5,386 bases of DNA from Acidobacteriota bacterium (GCA_021778815.1 JAJYBW010000255.1:1-5386), one strand, 5' to 3'; positions 1-5,344 are shown, numbered from the stretch's first letter. The notes: generated by a model not told the origin, from the letters alone. A program made the numbers and translations.

Positions 1-373
1 ACTTTGAGCAACTTTCGCCTAGTCATCAAGTTGAATCGAAAACGACTACTAAACTTCGCGCACTTTAGTTTCTTGTGCCTGACTTTATAAACAACTGTAT
101 GTGCTGGAATTATCTGACTGAGTCTACCCCATTTCAGGCAAGAAGACGATAAAAAAACTTCCGTCATCTGTACAAAAAAGGAGGGATCAGATAGGTCACT
201 TGTCTCTGTCGAAAACGTGGGGCCGGCTGGAACGACCGGGCAAAGCAAAGCCTCCCAAACTACTACAGAATGATGTGGCGGGTTGGCGATCCACAGCAGG
301 GAGGGGTTCCGATTTTCCTTGCGGAGGGACGGTAGCGACTGCGGACTGCACGATTTCGACACTCGGGTGTTAG
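1..373. other. Non-coding or unassigned left edge, AT-rich in its first half
   Basis: This stretch holds no gene I can support. The first 180 bases are about 39% GC (70 of 180 by count), clearly lower than the rest of the window. The frames open to the left edge run into stops at 66-68 and 88-90, so at most a short C-terminal tail of an upstream gene could be present, and neither tail looks like a known family. Two A-tracts (151-157 and 174-179) are present. A strong ribosome-binding-like AAGGAGG lies at 178-184 with no ATG or GTG at normal spacing. The only start nearby is a TTG at 200, opening a 57-codon frame that ends with TAG at 371-373, directly against the rfbC stop. I judge that frame unconvincing. 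No stem followed by a T-run was found to end rfbC transcription. Confidence 0.6.
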
Positions 374-916
374 CTAGTCGGGCACGTCGGTCTGGTGCAG
401 CGGGGTGCCAGCGGCATCTTTGGGGGCGACGATGGGTGGGGCAGTCACCGGCCACTCGATCCCGATCGCAGGATCGTTCCAGCGGATGGTGCGTTCCGAG
501 GCCGGCGAGTAAAAGTCGGTGGTTTTGTAGAGCACGTCCGCGAACTCGGACAGAACTAGAAAGCCGTGGGCGAAACCGGGAGGAATCCACAGCATTTCGG
601 GCGTCTCCGCACTCAGTTCGACGCCGACCCACTGGCCAAAATAGGCGGAAGAACGGCGAACATCGACGGCAACGTCAAAAATTCGGCCGGCGACGGCACG
701 CACCAGTTTGCCCTGGGCATGCTGCAGCTGAAAGTGGAGGCCTCGCAAGACATGCTGCCGTGAACGGGACTGATTGTCCTGGACAAAGTGGGAGGGAAGG
801 CCGGCTTTCTGGAAAGTGGCCTCGTTCCAGGTTTCGGCAAACCAGCCGCGGTCATCGGAGAAGATTCGAGGGCGCAGCTGCAGCACGCCGGGCAGGCGGG
901 TGGACAGAACTTCCAT
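374..916 (-). CDS. rfbC: dTDP-4-dehydrorhamnose 3,5-epimerase (RfbC/RmlC)
   Basis: This cytosolic enzyme epimerises C3 and C5 of dTDP-4-keto-6-deoxyglucose, the third step of dTDP-L-rhamnose synthesis. The 180-residue length is normal for this single-domain cupin family. Visible signatures are the N-terminal DDRGWF (21-26), QDNQSRS (46-52), LRGLHFQ (57-63), PPGFAHGF (112-119), LYKTTDFY (129-136) and APKDAAG (164-170). By comparison with known RmlC enzymes, His61 is the catalytic base paired with Asp167 and Tyr130 is the acid; Tyr136 is the second conserved tyrosine. All are present, so it should be active. The ATG fits the family N-terminus, which starts only a few residues before the LPGV motif. 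No Shine-Dalgarno sequence precedes it: the 9 bases upstream are pyrimidine-rich, and a TACACT -10-like hexamer sits 7 bases away. It is divergent from rfbBAD, with 138 bases between the start codons. Confidence 0.97.
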   Translation of the reverse strand: MEVLSTRLPGVLQLRPRIFSDDRGWFAETWNEATFQKAGLPSHFVQDNQSRSRQHVLRGLHFQLQHAQGKLVRAVAGRIFDVAVDVRRSSAYFGQWVGVELSAETPEMLWIPPGFAHGFLVLSEFADVLYKTTDFYSPASERTIRWNDPAIGIEWPVTAPPIVAPKDAAGTPLHQTDVPD

Positions 917-923
917 GAAAGAA

Positions 924-929
924 AGTGTA
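924..929 (-). promoter_or_regulatory. Possible -10 element for a near-leaderless rfbC transcript
   Basis: On the minus strand, TACACT (4 of 6 matches to TATAAT) lies 7 bases before the rfbC ATG. Transcription would then start at or next to the start codon, which would explain the missing ribosome binding site. No good -35 hexamer was found at 16-18 bases: TGGACA is present on the same strand but 23 bases away. This is inference from weak matches. Confidence 0.2.
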
Positions 930-991
930 TCGCGGGTCCGAGACCGACGCTTTGTCCATATCCGGTAGACTGAATTTTCAGGGTTTCAGTG

Positions 992-1008
992 CTGGAGGGG
1001 GACTCCAG
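992..1008 (+). promoter_or_regulatory. Perfect 6-bp hairpin in the rfbB leader
   Basis: CTGGAG (992-997) and CTCCAG (1003-1008) are perfect inverse complements around a GGGGA loop. Two flanking G-U pairs could extend the stem in RNA. The element lies 46 bases before the favoured rfbB ATG and contains the only purine-rich, Shine-Dalgarno-like stretch of the leader (GGAGGGGG, 994-1001). A second pair of mutually exclusive stems follows: GGTG/CACC at 1012-1022 and GCGGC/GCCGC at 1015-1032. The structure is visible in the sequence; a regulatory role is a guess. Confidence 0.3.
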
Positions 1009-1054
1009 TGAGGTGCGGCACCGGACAGCCGCGTGGAATCAAACCTGGTTAAGG

Positions 1055-2173
1055 ATGAATGATTTGACGGAATCTTCTTGGACGCAATCCCCGGTTGTTG
1101 TGACTGGGGGGGCTGGATTTATCGGTTCGAATTTTGTGCTGGACTGGCTGGAAGATGCCGCGTCTGCCGCTTCTTTGGTCAACGTCGATTGCCTGACGTA
1201 TGCGGGCAACCTGAAAAATCTGGAGCGGGTGTCGACGCATCCAAAGTACACGTTTGTTCGTGCAGATATTTGCGATCAAAGCCGGATGAAGGCATTGCTC
1301 GAAGAATATCGTCCGCGCGCGATTGTGCATTTCGCTGCGGAGAGCCACGTGGATCGCTCGATCCTGGGGCCGGACGCTTTTGTCGAGACGAATGTGCGAG
1401 GAACGTTCGTATTGCTGGAAGCAGCGCGGGCCTATTGGAAGCAATTGCCGGAGCCAGAGCAGGGGGGATTTCGGTTTCTTCATGTCTCCACCGACGAGGT
1501 GTATGGTTCGCTGGGGGCAGATGATCCGGCGTTTTGCGAGACCACGCCCTATTCGCCGAACAGTCCGTACTCGGCGACCAAGGCGGCATCCGATCACCTG
1601 GTGCGGGCCTACTTTCACACCTACGGTCTGCCGACGATGATTACGAATTGCTCGAATAACTATGGGCCGTATCATTTTCCGGAAAAACTGATCCCGCTGA
1701 TGATTACGCATGCGCTGGAGGGCAAGCCGCTGCCGATCTATGGCGATGGATTGAATGTGCGCGACTGGCTTTATGTGCGCGATCATTGCGCGGCGTTGCG
1801 ACTGGTGCTGGACAAGGGTAGGCCCGGAGAAACTTATAACGTTGGCGGCAGAAACGAGCGCAGCAATCGCGAAGTCGTGGAAACGATCTGCGAAATCCTG
1901 GATGAGCTGCGACCGAGTTCCCCGCACCGCCCGCACAAGCAGCTGATCCGTTTTGTGAAGGACCGACCGGGACATGATCGGCGTTATGCCATTGACGCGA
2001 CCAAGCTGGAGCAGGAGCTGGGATGGCGAGCGCAAGAAACATTTTCGACCGGGCTGCGCAAGACCGTGGAGTGGTACCTGGACCATCCAGACTGGATTGC
2101 GGATGTGTTGAGCGGTGGCTATCGCGCATGGATCGAGCAGAACTACGACGGTCGAGTGAACGAGCCAGCGTGA
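1055..2173 (+). CDS. rfbB: dTDP-glucose 4,6-dehydratase (RfbB/RmlB)
   Basis: This NAD-dependent, extended short-chain dehydrogenase/reductase removes water from dTDP-glucose to give dTDP-4-keto-6-deoxyglucose, the second step of the pathway. From the ATG at 1055 the protein has 372 residues, slightly longer than the usual 350-360. The Rossmann motif TGGAGFIGSNF is at 17-27, Asp45 of the NVD strand is in place to bind the NAD ribose, and HFAAESHVDRS is at 92-102. The catalytic STDEVYGS (145-152) supplies Thr146, Asp147 and Glu148. YSATK (172-176) supplies Tyr172 and Lys176, each 12 residues beyond the E. coli numbering. NNYGPYHFPEKLIP (201-214), NVRDWLYVRDH (234-244) and RPGHDRRYAID (304-314) are substrate-site signatures. 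The frame is open upstream to a GTG at 989, but those 22 extra residues match nothing in the family, so I chose the ATG. Its ribosome site is poor: AAGG abuts the ATG directly. It is the first gene of the rfbBAD run. Confidence 0.96.
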   Translation: MNDLTESSWTQSPVVVTGGAGFIGSNFVLDWLEDAASAASLVNVDCLTYAGNLKNLERVSTHPKYTFVRADICDQSRMKALLEEYRPRAIVHFAAESHVDRSILGPDAFVETNVRGTFVLLEAARAYWKQLPEPEQGGFRFLHVSTDEVYGSLGADDPAFCETTPYSPNSPYSATKAASDHLVRAYFHTYGLPTMITNCSNNYGPYHFPEKLIPLMITHALEGKPLPIYGDGLNVRDWLYVRDHCAALRLVLDKGRPGETYNVGGRNERSNREVVETICEILDELRPSSPHRPHKQLIRFVKDRPGHDRRYAIDATKLEQELGWRAQETFSTGLRKTVEWYLDHPDWIADVLSGGYRAWIEQNYDGRVNEPA

Positions 2174-2199
2174 CCTGGACAGCGTAGAGTCGAGGAATA

Positions 2200-2205
2200 A
2201 AGGAG
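2200..2205 (+). promoter_or_regulatory. Ribosome binding site of rfbA, fixes the GTG start
   Basis: AAGGAG ends 5 bases before the GTG at 2211. This near-consensus Shine-Dalgarno site, with the family motif LAGGSGTR beginning at residue 6, settles GTG as the start of rfbA. It is much stronger than anything in front of rfbB or rfbC. Confidence 0.85.
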
Positions 2206-2210
2206 CAAGC

Positions 2211-3086
2211 GTGCGCGGAATTATTCTGGCTGGTGGATCGGGAACGCGGTTATATCCACTGACAATTGCGGCCAGCAAACAGTTGCTGCCGGTCTATGAC
2301 AAGCCGATGATCTACTATCCGCTGTCGGCGCTGATGCTGGCGGGGATTCGCGACGTATTGATTATTTCTACTCCCGAAGACACACCGCGATTTTCTGCGC
2401 TGCTGGGAACGGGCGAGCAGTGGGGACTGAAGTTTGAATATGCGGTGCAGCCCGAGCCGGGCGGATTGGCGCAGGCGTTTTTGATTGGAGAGCGTTTTGT
2501 CGATGGCCAGCGGTCGGCGCTGGTGCTTGGCGACAACATATTTTACGGTCACGATCTTTCCGGAATGTTGCAGACAGCCGCGCGAAGGGAAGAAGGCGCG
2601 ACCGTGTTTGCGTATCCGGTGCAAGACCCCGAGCGGTATGGTGTGGTGGAGTTCGACGGAAATCGGCGGGCGATTTCGATCGAAGAGAAACCGCCGAAGC
2701 CGAAGTCCCGTTTCGCAGTGACGGGGGTGTATTTCTACGATCAGCAAGTGGTGGAAGTGGCGAAGTCGCTGAAGCCTTCTCCGCGCGGGGAGTTGGAAAT
2801 TACCGATGTGAATCGCTGGTACCTGGAGCGTGGACAACTGCATGTAGAAGTGCTGGGGCGCGGGTTTGCGTGGCTGGACACGGGCACGCAGGATTCGCTG
2901 ATTGAGGCGGCCAGCTTTATCCAGACGATTGAAAAGCGGCAAGGCTTGAAAATAGCTTGCCCGGAAGAGATTGCGTATCACCTGGGCTACATCGACGCCG
3001 GCCAGATGGAGCGGCTGGCGGCTAAGCTGGGCAAGAGCGGGTATGGAAATTATTTGTTGCAGGTATTGCGCGAGGCGGATGTATGA
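2211..3086 (+). CDS. rfbA: Glucose-1-phosphate thymidylyltransferase (RfbA/RmlA)
   Basis: This enzyme joins glucose-1-phosphate and dTTP into dTDP-glucose and pyrophosphate. It is the entry step of the pathway and, in known enzymes, the point of feedback inhibition by dTDP-L-rhamnose. The 291 residues match the usual size of the homotetrameric RmlA type. The nucleotide-binding LAGGSGTRLYP is at 6-16, with the catalytic Arg13. SKQLLPVYDKPMIYYPL (22-38) supplies Lys23. QPEPGGLAQAF is at 80-90, and LGDNIFYG (106-113) supplies the Mg-binding Asp108. EEKP (158-161) carries the sugar-site residues Glu159 and Lys160. GVYFYD is at 172-177, RGELEITDVN at 192-201, and WLDTGT (221-226) supplies the second metal ligand, Asp223. 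It lies 37 bases after rfbB and overlaps rfbD by 4 bases (ATGA), so co-transcription and translational coupling are likely. Nothing looks damaged. Confidence 0.97.
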   Translation: MRGIILAGGSGTRLYPLTIAASKQLLPVYDKPMIYYPLSALMLAGIRDVLIISTPEDTPRFSALLGTGEQWGLKFEYAVQPEPGGLAQAFLIGERFVDGQRSALVLGDNIFYGHDLSGMLQTAARREEGATVFAYPVQDPERYGVVEFDGNRRAISIEEKPPKPKSRFAVTGVYFYDQQVVEVAKSLKPSPRGELEITDVNRWYLERGQLHVEVLGRGFAWLDTGTQDSLIEAASFIQTIEKRQGLKIACPEEIAYHLGYIDAGQMERLAAKLGKSGYGNYLLQVLREADV

Positions 3087-3994
3087 AAGAAAAACATTCT
3101 GGCGGCCTGCGAATCCTGTTGACCGGACGTGATGGGCAGGTAGGGCGCGAACTGAGCCGCACGCTTTCGAAGCTGGGCGAAGTGACGGCCACGGGTCGCG
3201 ATGAACTCGATCTGACATCGGACTATGCGATCGGCGATATGGTGCATGAGGTGCGGCCGCAACTGATTGTGAATGCGGCGGCTTATACCGCGGTGGATAA
3301 AGCGGAGAGCGAGCCGGACTTTGCGCATCGCATCAATGCGGAGGGGGTAGCAACGCTGGCTTCGGCGGCGAAAAGTGTGGGCGCGGCGGTGATTCACTAT
3401 TCCACGGACTATGTGTTTGATGGCAGCAAAGAGACGCCCTATGTGGAGACTGACCGGCCGCATCCGCTGAGCGTGTACGGAAAAAGCAAATTGGATGGAG
3501 AGAAGGCGCTGGCGGCAGCGGGCATACCGTATCTGATTTTGAGGACGAGCTGGGTGTATGGCGGTGAGGGGAAAAATTTTCTGCTGACCATCCTGCGGTT
3601 GGCGATGGAACGGCACGAACTGCATGTTGTGAATGATCAGATTGGCGCGCCAACATGGTCGCGCGACCTCGCCAAGGCAACTGCATCGATTGCGGAGAAA
3701 TGGCATCACGATAAGTTTGCGACGGCGAAGTCAGGGGTGTACCACATCGCGGCGGCGGGGAAGACCAGTTGGTTCGGCTTTGCGGAAGAGGCTATTCGGC
3801 TGCGCTCTGCGTCCGCAGCGGCGCAAGGAGAAAAATTCGCGCGGTTGGTGCCGATTCCTTCTTCAGATTATCCGACGCCGGCGGAGCGGCCGAAGAATTC
3901 CCAGTTGGATTGCGCGAAGTTGGCACGGGAATTTGATTGCAGCTTGCCGGAGTGGAAGACATCCTTAGCTGCGGTGATGCGCGCATTGAAGTAA
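3083..3994 (+). CDS. rfbD: dTDP-4-dehydrorhamnose reductase (RfbD/RmlD)
   Basis: This NAD(P)H-dependent reductase of the short-chain dehydrogenase superfamily reduces dTDP-4-keto-L-rhamnose to dTDP-L-rhamnose, the last step. The 303 residues are normal for the family. The nucleotide-binding TGRDGQVGREL is at 14-24, and VNAAAYTAVDKAE (62-74) is a family signature. HYSTDYVFDG (104-113) supplies Thr107, and YGKSK (131-135) supplies the catalytic Tyr131 and Lys135, each 3 residues beyond E. coli RmlD numbering. LRTSWVYG (152-159), VNDQIGAPTW and the C-terminal YPTPAERPKNSQLD region complete the substrate site. The ATG overlaps the rfbA stop as ATGA. GAGG at 3072-3075, inside rfbA, gives a ribosome site 7 bases upstream. 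It is the last gene of the operon, and its end faces the end of a minus-strand gene only 19 bases away. Confidence 0.97.
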   Translation: MKEKHSGGLRILLTGRDGQVGRELSRTLSKLGEVTATGRDELDLTSDYAIGDMVHEVRPQLIVNAAAYTAVDKAESEPDFAHRINAEGVATLASAAKSVGAAVIHYSTDYVFDGSKETPYVETDRPHPLSVYGKSKLDGEKALAAAGIPYLILRTSWVYGGEGKNFLLTILRLAMERHELHVVNDQIGAPTWSRDLAKATASIAEKWHHDKFATAKSGVYHIAAAGKTSWFGFAEEAIRLRSASAAAQGEKFARLVPIPSSDYPTPAERPKNSQLDCAKLAREFDCSLPEWKTSLAAVMRALK

Positions 3995-4013
3995 AGCGCA
4001 GCGCAAAACCCGA

Positions 4014-4325
4014 TCAGTCCAGATCGAAGTCGCGTAACGGGCGAGACTCACTGGGTGACTCCTTGGCGCGGCGCAGCGCTTCAGAGAATTTCTTTTCCAG
4101 CACATCATCCTTATTCTTCTCGGCTTCCACGGACTGACGGAAGAGCGCTTGCTTGCGTTCTTCCTGATCTTTCAGCGCGCGGGTAGCCGCCTCAAAATCT
4201 TCAAACGTCTTCTTCCGCGGCGCGGGTGTGTGAGCGATGACGGCGTGGGTGGTTGCGTCCACCTTGACGATGGCACCGCAGTCGGGACAGGTGATATCAA
4301 AAATGTTGGAAGTCTTGTCAGTCAT
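4014..4325 (-). CDS. Small hypothetical protein with Cys-X2-Cys knuckle and charged helical tail
   Basis: I do not recognise this 103-residue protein. The N-terminal part has a compact segment with TCPDCG at 12-17. Cys13, Cys16, His27 and His32 give the spacing C-X2-C-X10-H-X4-H, which could bind one zinc ion. From about residue 38 the chain is highly charged (Lys, Arg, Glu, Asp) with alanines and few hydrophobics, as in a single long helix or coiled coil, and it ends in the acidic DFDLD. No signal peptide or membrane segment is seen, so it is probably cytosolic. The start at 4325 is supported by AGAAGGGA 6 bases upstream; an earlier in-frame ATG at 4358 would add 11 residues and has no comparable site. 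It lies 52 bases downstream of the Crp/Fnr-type gene on the same strand and may be co-transcribed with it. A role in nucleic-acid or protein binding is possible but not shown. Confidence 0.75.
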   Translation of the reverse strand: MTDKTSNIFDITCPDCGAIVKVDATTHAVIAHTPAPRKKTFEDFEAATRALKDQEERKQALFRQSVEAEKNKDDVLEKKFSEALRRAKESPSESRPLRDFDLD

Positions 4326-4331
4326 GGCTGA

Positions 4332-4339
4332 TCCCTTCT
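4332..4339 (-). promoter_or_regulatory. Ribosome binding site that fixes the start of the small Cys-X2-Cys protein
   Basis: On the minus strand, AGAAGGGA is followed by 6 bases and the ATG at 4325. It is the clearest Shine-Dalgarno site among the minus-strand genes here and favours the 103-residue form over the 114-residue form starting at 4358. Confidence 0.7.
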
Positions 4340-4377
4340 GCGATTTGCAACTCCGCATCAGGATACAACTTTCTCGT

Positions 4378-5112
4378 TCATGCCAGTTTCAGCGCAGCTT
4401 CGTCGACCCGGGCGCTGGCGATGTGCTCTAGCAGGCTGCGATTGCGGATCGTCAGGACGCGACCGCGCTGTTCGATGATGCGTTCTTTGCGCAGCTTGGC
4501 CAGGGTACGAGTGATGGATTCGCGGGTGGTGCCGAGTTGTTGCGCGATCTCTTCCTGGGTGTGCTTCAGATGGACCTTGTCGGTCTGCGGTTTATCTTCA
4601 GGGCAATTGAGGCCGAGCAGAAAGCGCGCCAAATTTGCCAGTAGCGATGGTGCAAGGGAGAGACGCCGGATCGCATTCAGGATGCAGCTGTGTTGTTGTG
4701 CCAGTTCGTCGAGTGCGGCGCGGAATTGGGTCTCGTGATTGTTGAGGAATTCCAGGAAATCGTCCCGTCGCACCAGGTCGAGATCGCAGGGTTCGACGGT
4801 CACGGCGGAAACCTGCCGTGGAGTGCCAGAGATGACCGAGCTGAGTCCTAGCAACTCGCCGGGGGCGGCCAGGTACAGGATGACCGTGCGGCCCAGTTCG
4901 GAATTCATGGCCACTTTGGCGCGGCCTTTGCGCAGGATGAAAATTCCATTGGCCTCGTTGCCCTCTTGAAAGACAGTAGAGCCTCCGGGCAATGAGACAC
5001 GAAAGGCAAGGGAGTTCAGTTCCTGGCGAAGCGCGGGAGTCAATCGGCTGGTTAACAAATGTTCCTGCATGCGGCAGGTCTCGCAGTGTTGCGACGTATG
5101 AAAATCGATCAT
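4378..5112 (-). CDS. Crp/Fnr-family transcriptional regulator, FNR-like
   Basis: This 244-residue cytosolic DNA-binding regulator has a cyclic-nucleotide-binding-type beta-roll (about 24-122, with FQEGNEANGIFILRKGRAKV at 48-67 and the glycine turn PGELLGLSSVISG at 84-96), a dimerisation helix (about 126-168) and a winged helix-turn-helix (about 182-222). The recognition helix reads TTRESITRTLAKL (195-207); Glu198 and Arg202 match the DNA-contacting Glu and Arg of Crp and FNR. The Arg-Ser pair that binds cAMP phosphate in Crp is replaced by RQVS (99-102), so cAMP binding is unlikely. Cysteines are at 10, 13, 109, 143 and 170. Cys109 aligns with the FNR cluster ligand Cys122, and Cys10-X2-Cys13 resembles the FNR pair Cys20-X2-Cys23, but no third N-terminal cysteine follows. 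I chose the ATG at 5112, preceded by GAGAAGAAAG, over an in-frame ATG at 5202 without a ribosome site. Targets are unknown; the adjacent small gene may share its transcript. Confidence 0.92.
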   Translation of the reverse strand: MIDFHTSQHCETCRMQEHLLTSRLTPALRQELNSLAFRVSLPGGSTVFQEGNEANGIFILRKGRAKVAMNSELGRTVILYLAAPGELLGLSSVISGTPRQVSAVTVEPCDLDLVRRDDFLEFLNNHETQFRAALDELAQQHSCILNAIRRLSLAPSLLANLARFLLGLNCPEDKPQTDKVHLKHTQEEIAQQLGTTRESITRTLAKLRKERIIEQRGRVLTIRNRSLLEHIASARVDEAALKLA

Positions 5113-5138
5113 TGAGCTTTCTTCTCGGGACGAGGGTT

Positions 5139-5157
5139 TTTGCCTGCAAGCGGCAAA
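5139..5157 (-). promoter_or_regulatory. 6-bp hairpin in the leader of the Crp/Fnr-type gene
   Basis: TTTGCC (5139-5144) and GGCAAA (5152-5157) are perfect inverse complements around a 7-base loop. The element ends 26 bases before the ATG at 5112, so it could fold in the 5' leader or be a protein-binding dyad. No T-run follows on either strand at terminator distance, so it is not a standard terminator. Confidence 0.25.
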
Positions 5158-5185
5158 CGATGAACCGAATTTTTGGAATTGCGTC

Positions 5186-5200
5186 GTTGATGAGGTCAAC
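5186..5200. promoter_or_regulatory. Candidate operator dyad GTTGA-N5-TCAAC upstream of the Crp/Fnr-type gene
   Basis: A perfect 5-bp inverted repeat is centred 81 bases upstream of the regulator's ATG. Its half-sites contain TTGA/TCAA, the core of FNR-type boxes (TTGAT-N4-ATCAA), but the gap between TTGA and TCAA is 5 instead of 6 bases, so it is not canonical. On the minus strand the same bases give TTGACC (5 of 6 to the -35 consensus), followed after a long 19-base spacer by AAAAAT at 5169-5174. Binding here could occlude a promoter and give autorepression. This is inference. Confidence 0.3.
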
Positions 5201-5344
5201 ATGCAAAGGTGGGATGCGAATTCGCCGGGGAGAGATTGAGAGGAAAAGTGCGAAAATCGCCAATTTTAAAGGAAACGTGGGGCAACTAAAACAAAAGTGG
5301 TGCATCGTGAGAGGGGCTTATAGAAAGAGAGCGTGGTGGCCGCA

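Noticed and set aside
86..91. TATAAA as a -10 element in the left edge
   Set aside because: No acceptable -35 hexamer at 16-18 bases (CTTTAG at 17), and AT-rich DNA yields such matches readily.
145..190. T-runs on the minus strand (opposite 151-157 and 174-179) as terminators of rfbC
   Set aside because: No stem of useful length precedes either run, and they lie about 200 bases past the stop codon.
36..217. Repeated 9-mer TCGAAAACG at 36-44 and 209-217
   Set aside because: Only two copies, 173 bases apart and in different contexts. Chance is the simplest explanation.
359..370. ACAC-TCGG-GTGT mini-hairpin just after the rfbC stop as a terminator
   Set aside because: A 4-bp stem without a T-run is too weak to call.
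283..918. 211-codon plus-strand open frame opposite rfbC
   Set aside because: Its translation is arginine- and serine-rich with no motif, and it lies antisense to a convincing rfbC. It is a by-product of GC-rich codon use.
1049..2278. 409-codon minus-strand open frame opposite rfbB
   Set aside because: Despite its length it shows no domain, is rich in Arg, His and Gln, and mirrors rfbB, whose catalytic motifs are complete.
2250..3218. 322-codon minus-strand open frame opposite rfbA and the start of rfbD
   Set aside because: Low-complexity basic translation with no motif. It is antisense to two intact enzymes.
3978..4005. TGCGC/GCGCA repeats around the rfbD stop as a terminator
   Set aside because: The stem is only 5 bp with a 13-base loop, and no T-run follows on the plus strand. 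It is not a credible intrinsic terminator.
4598..5305. 235-codon minus-strand frame overlapping the Crp/Fnr-type gene in another frame
   Set aside because: It shares the strand but not the frame of the regulator, and its translation has no recognisable domain while the other frame has the full Crp/Fnr architecture.
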